NCBI GenBank assembly: GCA_934486895.1
Contig: CAKSQZ010000020.1
Location: forward strand, 1-26,817
DNA length: 26,817 nt
From: an uncultured Eubacteriales bacterium
GTDB taxonomy: Bacteria > Bacillota > Clostridia > Oscillospirales > Acutalibacteraceae
Direction of reading: 5' to 3'
This document shows, in pieces, positions 8,051-15,416 of the stretch (position 1 is the first letter of the stretch; every line of letters starts with the position of its first letter). Under the pieces are notes generated by a model. It searched no databases. It was not told the origin of the DNA and saw only the letters and a program-made list of their open reading frames with translations. Made by a program: the position numbers and the translations under genes.

Positions 8051-8086
8051 AAAAATGCCCGACAAGATATTATCTTCTTGTCGGGC
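8051..8086 (-). terminator. Probable terminator of the minus-strand toroid-protein gene
   Basis: An 11-bp stem GCCCGACAAGA/TCTTGTCGGGC (8057-8067 with 8076-8086) is followed on the minus strand by ATTTTT. It is 105 bases after that gene's stop codon. The stem sequence is the same as in the terminator at 7661-7693. The bases between it and the stop codon hold no gene I can support. Confidence 0.65.
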
Positions 8087-8191
8087 GTTTAAGGTTAATC
8101 AATATGATAATTTTACACGCTTGTCCGAATGTCGGGCGCAAAAATCAGCCTTTTCACATACTGAGTGCGGCACGCTCATCGTTGCAACGGT

Positions 8192-9370
8192 TTATCGACG
8201 ACGGCAGATTGTCCAGAGAGTCATCGATGCGATAACGACCGCTGCCATTCCGAGAGTTATCAGAATTGCTGGATGCATACCGAGCACACCTGTGTTAACG
8301 TTATCCTTTCTCGGATCGGACGGAATATCTGTCGCAGTACCTAAAGCCGCGGTAGTTGTTGCGGCAGATACTGTTGCAGTTGTTGTGACGGGAGCGTTCT
8401 GAGCCTTGAGCTTATTGCTGAGCGCCTTGAAAAGGCCGCCTGTTTTGATATCCGAAAGCGCCATCATTCCCTGATAAGTGCTGAACATATCGGGAGCTGC
8501 ATACCAGCCCTGACCGGACATACTGGCCTCATCATACCAGAAGCAGCCGTTGTCGGCAACATAGCTGAACAGCTTATCATCTACCTTAGAGAACTCGCCG
8601 TTTTCAAGATCCTCGCCTGCAGCTATAAGACCGATAATGCCCATGCTCTGCGAGCAGCTGTTTGCGGAATCATACTGACCCTTTCCGACAAGAGAACCGT
8701 CGGCAGTGAGAGTTGTTCTGAGATAAGCAACGCACTTTTTCATAATAGCCGCAGCGTCACTGCCGCCGATGATGTTGAGCGCGCTCATTACCATACCGGT
8801 TGTATCAACATTGCCTTCAGCGCCGTAGTCGTTAAAGCCGCCGTCAGGCTTCTGAGCCGAGCCGAGATAAGAAAGCAGCTTATCTTTATTATAATCCGCC
8901 TTGATGCCGCTGTCGCCTGCAAGCTCAAGAGCTATTGCGGCATACGCTGTTTCGGTCGCGCTGTCGTAACCGTAGGTGTTCTGGAAGGAGCCGTTCTCGC
9001 CCTGTTTTGAAGCGAGCGCTTTGACCTGCGCTTCATTCGGCTTTTTGCTGCTGAGAATGTCGGAAAGCACCGATTTCATCAGTGTGTTCGACGCTGCCTC
9101 TGTAGGATTGGCTATAGTGTATGTCGGCTTTAAGAACGCATAGTCCTCATTTTCGATATTATCGGTTGCGCAGAGCGGATAGAGATACCACATATCCGGT
9201 GTCTGTTTGTTTGGATCGTCATTTGGCAGGGAGAAAGCGGGCTCAAAGGCTGCTTTAACGCCTTTGAGTGCATTTTCAAGCGTCTGCGCGGCATTGGTTT
9301 CGGCAAGCGCCGGAACACAGCTCATGCAAAGCACCGCCATAAACGACACGATTGAAATGATTTTTTTCAT
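8192..9370 (-). CDS. Membrane-anchored surface protein with prenyltransferase/squalene-cyclase-like alpha/alpha-toroid repeats
   Basis: The 392-residue protein has a signal peptide (about 1-24, ending PALAET), a helical repeat region (about 85-320) with QW-like and GG-containing repeats (QGENGSFQNTYGYDSATETA; QKPDGGFNDYGAEGNVDTTG; FWYDEASMSGQGW), a Thr/Ala linker, and one C-terminal transmembrane segment followed by RRR. This fold occurs in terpene cyclases, complement-like and cobalamin-binding proteins. The DxDD-type cyclase motif is not seen and the protein is exported, so terpene chemistry is unlikely; a binding role is more plausible. The tail DNVNTG, then a hydrophobic segment and basic end, looks like a weak sortase signal without the usual Pro. 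The Shine-Dalgarno site is poor (GAAGAAA). Confidence 0.72.
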   Translation of the reverse strand: MKKIISIVSFMAVLCMSCVPALAETNAAQTLENALKGVKAAFEPAFSLPNDDPNKQTPDMWYLYPLCATDNIENEDYAFLKPTYTIANPTEAASNTLMKSVLSDILSSKKPNEAQVKALASKQGENGSFQNTYGYDSATETAYAAIALELAGDSGIKADYNKDKLLSYLGSAQKPDGGFNDYGAEGNVDTTGMVMSALNIIGGSDAAAIMKKCVAYLRTTLTADGSLVGKGQYDSANSCSQSMGIIGLIAAGEDLENGEFSKVDDKLFSYVADNGCFWYDEASMSGQGWYAAPDMFSTYQGMMALSDIKTGGLFKALSNKLKAQNAPVTTTATVSAATTTAALGTATDIPSDPRKDNVNTGVLGMHPAILITLGMAAVVIASMTLWTICRRR

Positions 9371-9458
9371 TTTTCTTCACTCTTTTCTTTTGTTTTATTT
9401 GCTTTAAATCAGCACAAAGGAGCATTGACTCCAAAGGGCTTCATTTGCACTTTGATTA

Positions 9459-11171
9459 TTAAAGTCCGAGAAGATTTGTCATATCCTCGGCAATAGCTTT
9501 TTCGATTTTTTCAGCCTCGGCTCCGGTCTTTCCGACAGCGGCAACATAAACCTTGATCTTAGGTTCTGTGCCCGACGGACGAACGATAGCACTCGCCATA
9601 TTTGCAAGCGAATAGCAAAGCACATCGGATTTCGGCAGGGTCAAAGCGGTCTTCTCGCCTGTCTTGATGTCGGTCTTCTCGCTCGCCTTATAGTCGCTGA
9701 ATGCCTCGACTTTAAGTCCGCCGATAGTTTCGGGGATCTTATCCCTGAGGTCGCTCATCGTCTGATTCATCTTCTGCATACCTGTGATGCCCTCGCAGGT
9801 GAAATTGAGCTGAGAATGGAGGAAAAATCCGTATTTTTCATAGATAGATTGGATCACATCGCAAAGAGTTTTGCCCTGGCGCTTATAGTATGCTGCCATT
9901 TCGCAGATCATCATTGAAGCGAAAACAGCGTCCTTATCACGGACATACGAACCGCCGAGATAGCCGTAACTTTCTTCAAAGCCGAGCATAAAGCGATTTT
10001 CCTCGTTTTTCTCCTCAAGCAGTGCGATCTGCTCACCGATAAATTTAAAGCCGGTGAGCGTTTCTATTATAGAGCAGTTGTATTCGGGCGCTATTTTTTT
10101 GACAAGATCTGTCGAAACAATCGTTGTGACAGCAATAGGATTTTTCGGCAGCGTTCCGAGCTGTTTTTTGACCGAAAGAATATAGTTGAGCATCAAAACG
10201 CCCATTTCATTTCCGGTTATAAGCGTGTAATCATCGCCTGTATTGACAGCGACACCGACTCGGTCGGCATCAGGGTCGGTTGCAAGCAGGATGTCGGCAG
10301 GGGTTGTCTTTGCAACCTTGATCGCCTCAGTAAACGCTTCCTTAAACTCGGGGTTCGGGAAAGGCAGAGTCGGGAACCTACCGTCCGGCTCACGCTGAGA
10401 TTCGACAACACTGACGCTCTTCACGCCGACCTTTTTGAGGATCGCCTGAACGGGCTTGTTGCCTGCCCCGTGAAGCGGAGTGTAGATAACTTTAAGATCG
10501 GTTTCCTTTAAAACATCGGGGCAAACGGCACATTCCGCGACCGCGTCCAGATATTCTTCGATTATTTCATCGGAAATTATCTCAATATCGCCGTTTTCAA
10601 GCGCTTTATCGTAATCGGTGTATTTAACGCCGCCGAAAATATCAACTTTTCCCGCAAGCTCGATCACCTGTTCGCTCGCATCTAAATTGAGCTGGCAGCC
10701 GTCGGGGCCGTAAGCCTTGTAGCCGTTATACTTCGAGGGATTGTGGCTTGCTGTGATAACAATGCCTGCCGCACATCCGAGTGCACGGACTGCCCACGAG
10801 AGCATCGGTGTCGGCATAAGCTCGCTGTATGTATATACTTTCAGGCCGTTTGCCGCAAAAACACGAGCAGCGGTTTTTGCGAAAAGGTCGGCTTTAATGC
10901 GGCAGTCGTGTGCGATAGCGACACTTTTGCCGCCGACGGCACAGACATATTCGGAGAGCGCCTGAGTCGCTCTTGCGACAGTGTAGACATTCATTCGGTT
11001 GGAGCCTGCGCCGATAACGCCGCGCAAACCGCCTGTGCCGAATTCAAGGTCTTTATAAAAGCGATCCGCAACCGCTTCTTCGTCGTTTTTTACAGATTCG
11101 AGCTCTTCGATGAGATCGGGATCTTCGGTAGCATTTTCAAGCCAAAGCTTTAATTTATCTTCGTACTGCAT
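9459..11171 (-). CDS. pgcA: Phosphoglucomutase/phosphomannomutase (alpha-D-phosphohexomutase)
   Basis: The 570-residue length fits the bacterial PgcA-type enzyme that interconverts glucose 1-phosphate and glucose 6-phosphate in the cytoplasm, linking glycolysis to glycogen and cell-wall sugar synthesis. Visible motifs are the phosphoserine loop TASHNPSKYNGYK (Ser142), the metal-binding DPDADR (299-304), the sugar-binding loop GFEESYGYL, and the phosphate-binding RPSGTEPKIKVY near the C-terminus. GGAGG lies 7 bases before the ATG on the minus strand. A promoter and a small leader hairpin GCGGA-CATA-TCCGC (11191-11204) precede it. The toroid-protein gene starts 88 bases downstream on the same strand; no clear terminator separates them. 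Confidence 0.95.
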   Translation of the reverse strand: MQYEDKLKLWLENATEDPDLIEELESVKNDEEAVADRFYKDLEFGTGGLRGVIGAGSNRMNVYTVARATQALSEYVCAVGGKSVAIAHDCRIKADLFAKTAARVFAANGLKVYTYSELMPTPMLSWAVRALGCAAGIVITASHNPSKYNGYKAYGPDGCQLNLDASEQVIELAGKVDIFGGVKYTDYDKALENGDIEIISDEIIEEYLDAVAECAVCPDVLKETDLKVIYTPLHGAGNKPVQAILKKVGVKSVSVVESQREPDGRFPTLPFPNPEFKEAFTEAIKVAKTTPADILLATDPDADRVGVAVNTGDDYTLITGNEMGVLMLNYILSVKKQLGTLPKNPIAVTTIVSTDLVKKIAPEYNCSIIETLTGFKFIGEQIALLEEKNEENRFMLGFEESYGYLGGSYVRDKDAVFASMMICEMAAYYKRQGKTLCDVIQSIYEKYGFFLHSQLNFTCEGITGMQKMNQTMSDLRDKIPETIGGLKVEAFSDYKASEKTDIKTGEKTALTLPKSDVLCYSLANMASAIVRPSGTEPKIKVYVAAVGKTGAEAEKIEKAIAEDMTNLLGL

Positions 11172-11214
11172 AAATTATCCTCCACTCTCTGCGGACATAT
11201 CCGCTATTATATTT

Positions 11215-11243
11215 ATTATACTACTTCCCGCTGGCGAAATCAA
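11215..11243 (-). promoter_or_regulatory. Promoter of the phosphoglucomutase gene
   Basis: On the minus strand TTGATT (11243-11238), a 17-base spacer and TATAAT (11220-11215). Confidence 0.8.
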
Positions 11244-11302
11244 CTTTTTTTTGGGGAGATGACGATGCGTCCTTGTATAGGCAACATGTAAAAACTTTAT
11301 TA

Positions 11303-11331
11303 TTGACTTATCGGGAATATGAGGGTATAAT
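11303..11331 (+). promoter_or_regulatory. Promoter of the leader-peptide/corA transcript
   Basis: TTGACT (11303-11308), a 17-base spacer and TATAAT (11326-11331). It leaves an untranslated leader of about 80 bases before the leader ORF and about 185 before corA. Confidence 0.85.
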
Positions 11332-11337
11332 TATTTG

Positions 11338-11372
11338 TAAGAGTGCCTCGCCGACCATGTCGGTGCTCAATA
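11338..11372 (+). promoter_or_regulatory. 5' leader hairpin upstream of the corA leader ORF
   Basis: CCGAC-CAT-GTCGG (11351-11363) forms a compact hairpin; an alternative longer pairing joins GAGTGCC (11341-11347) with GGTGCTC (11362-11368). Mutually exclusive pairings near the 5' end suit a regulatory leader. It does not match the M-box consensus as I know it. Confidence 0.45.
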
Positions 11373-11416
11373 TTCTATTAAAATTCAGATCATAAAATGA
11401 AAGGCAGGTGGAAACC

Positions 11417-11509
11417 GTGAAACCCGATCCGGCTCGACCGCGAAGTAGAACAATAAAACACAGTTCGGTGTGCGCGGTCTCCGCTGTTTGTTTTGCCGCG
11501 CCCCGATAA
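11417..11509 (+). CDS. Candidate regulatory leader peptide upstream of corA (MgtL-like N-terminus)
   Basis: A GTG-started ORF of 30 codons lies wholly in the corA leader. AGGTGG (11406-11411) is five bases upstream. The peptide begins MKPDPARPRSRTIK and continues with a Ser/Cys/Ala/Val-rich part ending in AAPR. The PDP near the start, followed by Pro and Arg residues, resembles the Salmonella mgtA leader peptide MgtL (MEPDPTPLPRRRLK...), where an acidic/Pro N-terminus makes ribosomes abort at low magnesium or stall at low proline. The stop codon (11507-11509) is 12 bases from the corA GTG, and the corA ribosome binding site AAGGGGG overlaps the stop, so coupling is likely. No protein-level proof is available; the context of a magnesium transporter is the strongest support. 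Confidence 0.65.
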   Translation: MKPDPARPRSRTIKHSSVCAVSAVCFAAPR

Positions 11510-11521
11510 GGGGGTATTTTC

Positions 11522-12463
11522 GTGATAACTTATTACACGAGCGTCGACAACTGTATCTGCAGGATAGAGTCTGCCGAGCCCGGCTGCTGGGTCAATGTTA
11601 TCGATCCTGAGCCGGAAGAAATAAAGCTTCTCAGAACCACTTTCGGTATTGATGAGGAGTATATCAAATCCTCGCTCGATGAGGAGGAGTCCGCACGTAT
11701 CGAATCGGAGGACGGCACGACATTTCTGATCTACGATGTGCCGTATGCCGAGCGTGAGGATGATGACATTATATACTACACAATGCCTGTCGGCGTTGTT
11801 ATCCTGCCGCAGTTTTTGGTGACTATTTCGCTGAAAGACAATCCTGTTATCATGGATTTTGCGCAGGGTGTTGTTAAAAATGTCAAGACATCTTATAAGA
11901 CCAGCTTTGTTTTGCGTATGCTTTTCCGCATGGCAACACGTTTTTTGCAATATCTGAAGCAGATAGACAAGCATTCTTCAAACCTTGAAACAAGGCTCAG
12001 AAAGTCGATGAAAAATAAGGAGCTGATCCAGCTTCTCGGTCTGCAAAAATCGCTGGTTTATTTCCAGACCTCGCTTAAATCGAATAATTCAATGCTTGAA
12101 AAAATGCTCAGAGGCAAGTATGTCAAACTGTATGAGGACGATGAGGATCTTCTCGAAGATGTTCTCATAGAGCTAAAGCAGGCTATCGAAATGGCGGATA
12201 TTTATTCATCTGTCCTTTCGGGAACGATGGATGCGTTCGCCTCTGTCATATCAAACAATCTGAATATCAGCATGAAATTCCTCGCCGTGCTGACTATCAT
12301 TATGTCCATTCCGTCGATCATCTTCGGATTTTACGGTATGAATATCGGAGAAGGCATCTCGGGTGGTCTGCCGTTTGCGGGGACAATATGGTTCCCCCTT
12401 GCACTGACGGTTGTTACAGCCGCCGTTGTTTGGTGGATAATGTACAAAAAGAAGATGTTTTGA
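11522..12463 (+). CDS. corA: CorA-family magnesium transporter
   Basis: The 313-residue protein has a large, acidic, cytoplasmic N-terminal domain (about 1-250), a long stalk helix with conserved charge, and two C-terminal transmembrane helices. The CorA signature YGMN sits at the end of the first (GMN at 272-274), and the C-terminus is the typical basic KKK. CorA forms a pentameric channel for magnesium and also passes cobalt and nickel. The start is GTG at 11522, seven bases after AAGGGGG (11508-11514). It is the second ORF of a transcript that begins with the leader peptide at 11417. The tyrS promoter begins three bases after its stop codon, and no terminator lies between. Confidence 0.95.
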   Translation: MITYYTSVDNCICRIESAEPGCWVNVIDPEPEEIKLLRTTFGIDEEYIKSSLDEEESARIESEDGTTFLIYDVPYAEREDDDIIYYTMPVGVVILPQFLVTISLKDNPVIMDFAQGVVKNVKTSYKTSFVLRMLFRMATRFLQYLKQIDKHSSNLETRLRKSMKNKELIQLLGLQKSLVYFQTSLKSNNSMLEKMLRGKYVKLYEDDEDLLEDVLIELKQAIEMADIYSSVLSGTMDAFASVISNNLNISMKFLAVLTIIMSIPSIIFGFYGMNIGEGISGGLPFAGTIWFPLALTVVTAAVVWWIMYKKKMF

Positions 12464-12465
12464 GG

Positions 12466-12494
12466 TTGACAAACCGAATTTCATCTGTTACAAT
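12466..12494 (+). promoter_or_regulatory. Promoter of the T-box/tyrS transcript
   Basis: TTGACA (12466-12471), a 17-base spacer and TACAAT (12489-12494), directly after the corA stop codon. Confidence 0.85.
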
Positions 12495-12507
12495 TACGGT
12501 ATAGTAA

Positions 12508-12753
12508 AAAGGCTGCGAACGAAAGAAGTAGCCCGATAACCGCATCCAAAGAGAGCCGGCGGAAGGTGCGAGCCGGTGAGCGTTTCGGGGGAAATACATT
12601 CGGGAGCCTGCCCGGTGAATAAAGTAGCCGCGCACGGGATCGCCCGTTACAGCGAGGCGGGATCGCTTTTGCCGTCCCGAGTGAGATGCCGCATCTGCGG
12701 CAACTGAGGTGGTACCGCGATAATTCGCCCTCTGCATTTTGCAGAGGGCTTTT
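12508..12753 (+). ncRNA. T-box riboswitch, tyrosine specifier
   Basis: The hallmark T-box TGAGGTGGTACCGCG is at 12705-12719. Stem I shows AGTA (12527-12530), the distal AGAGAG and GGTGCGAGCC loop elements, and on its 3' side GGGGGAAATACATTC, in which TAC (12595-12597) is the specifier codon for tyrosine. The TGGT bulge (12710-12713) can pair with the tRNA ACCA end, as expected for tRNA-Tyr with discriminator A. Uncharged tRNA-Tyr would stabilise the antiterminator and allow transcription of tyrS. Confidence 0.95.
12727..12753 (+). terminator. T-box attenuator terminator
   Basis: GCCCTCTGC (12727-12735), loop ATTTT, GCAGAGGGC (12741-12749), then TTTT. It is mutually exclusive with the antiterminator formed by the T-box. 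Confidence 0.93.
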
Positions 12754-12830
12754 ATATTTTTTCGGCGTGGATCGTTTTCCGCTGAAAGACAGAACAGACT
12801 ACGCATATATTTATTTTAAGGAGAATTATA

Positions 12831-14057
12831 ATGGGAGTTTTTGAAGAACTTAAAGGGCGCGGCATGATCGCGCAGATGACAAATGAGGAGCAGGTTCGGC
12901 ATCTGCTCAATGAAGAGAAGATCAAATTCTATATCGGCTTTGATCCCACGGCGGACAGCCTTCATGTCGGCCATTTCGTGCAGGTCATGGTAATGTCGCA
13001 CATGCAGAAAGCAGGCCACACGCCGATCGCCCTTTTCGGCGGCGGCACAGGCATGATCGGCGACCCCTCCGGCAAGACCGATATGAGAAAAATGCTCACA
13101 AGAGAGACTATTGAATATAACATCTCGCGCTTTAAAGAGCAGATGTCCAAACTTATCGACTTTTCCGACGGCAAGGCGATCATGGTCAACAATGCCGATT
13201 GGCTGATGAACCTCAACTATGTTGAATTCCTGCGCGAGGTCGGAGTTCATTTTTCGGTAAACAGAATGCTTGCGGCTGAGTGCTATAAGCAGCGTCTGGA
13301 AAGAGGGCTTTCGTTCTTCGAGATGAACTATATGATCATGCAGAGCTACGATTTTCTGACGCTCAACCGTAAATACGATTGCGTTATGGAGCTCGGGGGC
13401 GACGATCAGTGGAGCAATATCATCGGCGGCGTCGAACTCTGCCGCAGAGCTGATAATAAGGATGTCTACGGTATGACATTCGCCCTGCTCCAGACAAGCG
13501 ACGGCAGAAAGATGGGCAAAACAGAGAAGGGCGCTGTCTGGCTTGACCCCGATAAGACCTCGCCCTATGAATTTTTCCAGTATTGGCGCAATGTTGACGA
13601 TGCCGATGTTATAAAGTGCATGAAGCTGCTCACATTTATGCCGCTTGAAGAGATCGCGGAGTATGAAAAGCTCAGCGGCTCCGAGCTGAATGCCGCAAAG
13701 GAAAAGCTCGCTTTTGAAGTGACATCGCTTATCCACGGCAAAGATGAAGCCGAAAAGGCTCTCAATGCCGCAAAAGCACTGTTTACAAAGGGCGCGGCGG
13801 ACGAAAATATGCCTTCGACCGAGATAACCGAGGATGATCTCTCAGACGGCACAGTCGGAATACTCGACCTTATGATGAAAGCAAAGCTTGCGCCTTCAAA
13901 GGGCGAGGCTCGCCGACTCGTTCAGCAGGGCGGCGTCTCGGTGGACGATGAAAAGGTCGCAGATATTGCGTTCTCGCTCAGCCGCGACGATTTTTCAAAG
14001 GGTTATATCGTAATCAAAAAGGGCAAGAAGGTATATCATAAGATAATCCTGAAATAA
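12831..14057 (+). CDS. tyrS: Tyrosine--tRNA ligase
   Basis: The 408-residue protein is a class I aminoacyl-tRNA synthetase. It has FDPTADSLHVGH with the HIGH-type motif (HVGH, 45-48), the tyrosine-binding region ELGGDDQWSNI, and a KMSKS-type loop as KMGKT (about residue 230). A C-terminal S4-like RNA-binding domain (about 345-408) contains APSKGEARRLVQQGGVSVD. The length and the KMGKT form fit the TyrZ-like branch of bacterial TyrRS. AAGGAG (12818-12823) is 7 bases before the ATG. Expression is controlled by the Tyr T-box upstream. A small SLOG-family gene begins 10 bases after the stop and is probably cotranscribed. Confidence 0.97.
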   Translation: MGVFEELKGRGMIAQMTNEEQVRHLLNEEKIKFYIGFDPTADSLHVGHFVQVMVMSHMQKAGHTPIALFGGGTGMIGDPSGKTDMRKMLTRETIEYNISRFKEQMSKLIDFSDGKAIMVNNADWLMNLNYVEFLREVGVHFSVNRMLAAECYKQRLERGLSFFEMNYMIMQSYDFLTLNRKYDCVMELGGDDQWSNIIGGVELCRRADNKDVYGMTFALLQTSDGRKMGKTEKGAVWLDPDKTSPYEFFQYWRNVDDADVIKCMKLLTFMPLEEIAEYEKLSGSELNAAKEKLAFEVTSLIHGKDEAEKALNAAKALFTKGAADENMPSTEITEDDLSDGTVGILDLMMKAKLAPSKGEARRLVQQGGVSVDDEKVADIAFSLSRDDFSKGYIVIKKGKKVYHKIILK

Positions 14058-14067
14058 AGGGGGACTT

Positions 14068-14412
14068 ATTATCAAAGTCGCCGTTGTAGGTTCGAGGGAC
14101 TTCAAGATCGCCGATCTCGGTGCGTATCTGCCGGACGGGACAGACTGTATCGTTTCGGGCGGCGCGCGCGGGATCGACCGCTGTGCCGCCGACTATGCCC
14201 GCCGGCACAGCCTGCGGCTTATCGAGTTTCTGCCCGACTATGAGCAGTACGGCAGGCGCGCTCCGCTTATCCGCAATGTGGATATTGTGCGCGAGTGCGA
14301 TATGCTGATCGCCTTTTGGGACGGGAAAAGCCGAGGCACAAAGTTCACTCTGAACGAAGCAAAAAAGCAGGGCAAGCCTTTTAAGATCTATGCCTGCGTA
14401 AAAAAACCGTAA
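14068..14412 (+). CDS. Small SLOG/DprA-like Rossmann-fold protein with apparent ATT start codon
   Basis: An open frame of 114 codons begins ATT-ATC-AAA and reads (M)IKVAVVGSRDF..., the standard N-terminus of the SLOG (YspA/DUF2493-like) nucleotide-binding family. It also has the SGGARGIDRCAADYA loop, a conserved FLPDYEQYGRRAPLIRN segment and IAFWDGKSRGTKFT. There is no ATG, GTG or TTG in this frame between the upstream stop (14050-14052) and a GTG near 14275, which would remove the core. GGGGG (14059-14063) is 4 bases before ATT and 7 before ATC. Either a non-standard start (as in infC) is used or the T is an error or mutation. It lies 10 bases after tyrS. The family binds nucleotide-type ligands; the role is unknown. 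Confidence 0.82.
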   Translation: MIKVAVVGSRDFKIADLGAYLPDGTDCIVSGGARGIDRCAADYARRHSLRLIEFLPDYEQYGRRAPLIRNVDIVRECDMLIAFWDGKSRGTKFTLNEAKKQGKPFKIYACVKKP

Positions 14413-14446
14413 AAAAACAGGTCGAACGGAATTTCCGTTCGACCTG
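14411..14446. terminator. Terminator between convergent genes
   Basis: A perfect 13-bp stem (14418-14430 with 14434-14446) has loop ATT. The A-run at 14411-14417 gives a strong T-tract for the minus-strand protease gene; on the plus strand the T-tract is weak. Confidence 0.82.
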
Positions 14447-14460
14447 TTGCTTAATTATGA

Positions 14461-15333
14461 TCAGTCTTTCCAAGCAAGACCGTAAATTTTCTTTATCTTT
14501 GCGATCTGCGCGGTTGTTATCTTTCCGATAGACTGCTGAACAAACTTGTAGCTTTGCGGCAGAGTCTTTTTCAGCCAGGCGTTGTCGAGAAGATACAATC
14601 TGTAACACTCGGCGAAATATTCCGAGCTGCTCTGTGTGACATAAGCTTTGTTGAATTTGTTGTATTTGCCCTTTTCGGCATTGTAGATCTTCACAAATTC
14701 CGAGCTTCTGTCAACATTGCCGGCAACAAACGCAACGAAGTGGCCGAGCTCATGGTAGATAACATCGGTGCTGCCGCCGATAACGACCAAACGGTTGCGG
14801 ACATTTGTGTAGCCGCTTACGGTGTTGAAATTGACCGTGTCGATCTTAACGCGGAATCCGAGATCGTTGAAAGCCTTTGTGACGTTTGCGCCGACCTTCT
14901 TTGAGGTTGCCGCGTCGAGCTTGCTTGTCGCTTCAAGAGCGGAATATGTTGTGATCGTGGTGACGGTTGTCTGTGTTTTTCTTGTTTTGGTCTTGGAGTT
15001 TTTCTTGTAGTAATCGGTAATAACGACTCTGGTCTTTGTGGTGACAGTCGTCTTGGTGTATGCGTCGCGCGCTGTTACCTTGCTTGTAGTAGTCGTTTTG
15101 TCCGAGATCTTTTTGGAATATGTCTTTTTCGCTTTCTTCTTCAGCGTGCTTTTTTTAGAAGCTGTTTTTGTGGTCGTTTTGGTCTTGCTTGTCGAAGAAA
15201 TCGTTGTTTTCGACATATCGGGCTGGATCGCGGCGGATGCGCTGATATTTGCGGCGGGCAGCATTGCGAGTGTTCCTGCGGTCATCATCAGCGACAGTGC
15301 GATAGCAGAAATTTTTGTGAGAATCTTTCTCAT
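14461..15333 (-). CDS. Secreted lethal-factor/PPEP-like zinc metallopeptidase, copy 1
   Basis: The 290-residue protein, starting at the ATG at 15333, has a signal peptide (about 1-34, ending SASA). A Thr/Lys-rich region of alternating beta-like repeats (about 40-130) precedes a C-terminal peptidase domain (about 145-290). The zinc site is HELGH (His194, Glu195, His198), with Tyr231 and Glu238 in YVTQSSSEYFAECY. Tyr and Glu are seven residues apart, as in anthrax lethal factor (Y728/E735) and Clostridium PPEP-1 (Y178/E185). So it is a complete gluzincin of that fold; known PPEPs cut Pro-Pro bonds in surface proteins, but the substrate here is unknown. An in-frame TTG at 15354 is rejected: the signal peptide begins at the ATG. 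The paralogue lies just upstream, without a terminator between. Confidence 0.82.
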   Translation of the reverse strand: MRKILTKISAIALSLMMTAGTLAMLPAANISASAAIQPDMSKTTISSTSKTKTTTKTASKKSTLKKKAKKTYSKKISDKTTTTSKVTARDAYTKTTVTTKTRVVITDYYKKNSKTKTRKTQTTVTTITTYSALEATSKLDAATSKKVGANVTKAFNDLGFRVKIDTVNFNTVSGYTNVRNRLVVIGGSTDVIYHELGHFVAFVAGNVDRSSEFVKIYNAEKGKYNKFNKAYVTQSSSEYFAECYRLYLLDNAWLKKTLPQSYKFVQQSIGKITTAQIAKIKKIYGLAWKD

Positions 15334-15341
15334 GATCTCTT

Positions 15342-15375
15342 GCAGTCGGAGCAAAGCCCCGAATCTGCTCCCTCC
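15342..15375 (-). promoter_or_regulatory. Hairpin-spaced ribosome binding site of peptidase copy 1
   Basis: On the minus strand GGAGGG (15375-15370) is 36 bases from the ATG, too far for normal initiation. Between them is a hairpin closed by GCAG/CTGC (15368-15342) with an inner TCGGGGC-TTT-GCTCCGA stem. Folding leaves about 9 unpaired bases between the Shine-Dalgarno sequence and the ATG. Confidence 0.6.
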
Positions 15376-15416
15376 TTTTTAAAATGTTTTTATATATTTA
15401 AATCAAATAAAACCCG

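Noticed and set aside
7980..8402. Plus-strand ORF of 140 codons after the tRNA
   Set aside because: It starts in the tRNA terminator, has no ribosome binding site, and its 3' half is antisense to the toroid-protein gene.
11332..11416. M-box or manganese riboswitch in front of corA
   Set aside because: The conserved M-box and yybP-ykoY blocks are not present; the leader ORF explains the region better.
11357..11421. Two very short ATG ORFs (12 and 7 codons) in the corA leader
   Set aside because: Neither has a Shine-Dalgarno site at proper distance, unlike the GTG ORF at 11417.
12816..13736. Long minus-strand ORF opposite tyrS
   Set aside because: It is a shadow of tyrS; the plus frame has all TyrRS motifs, T-box control and a ribosome binding site.
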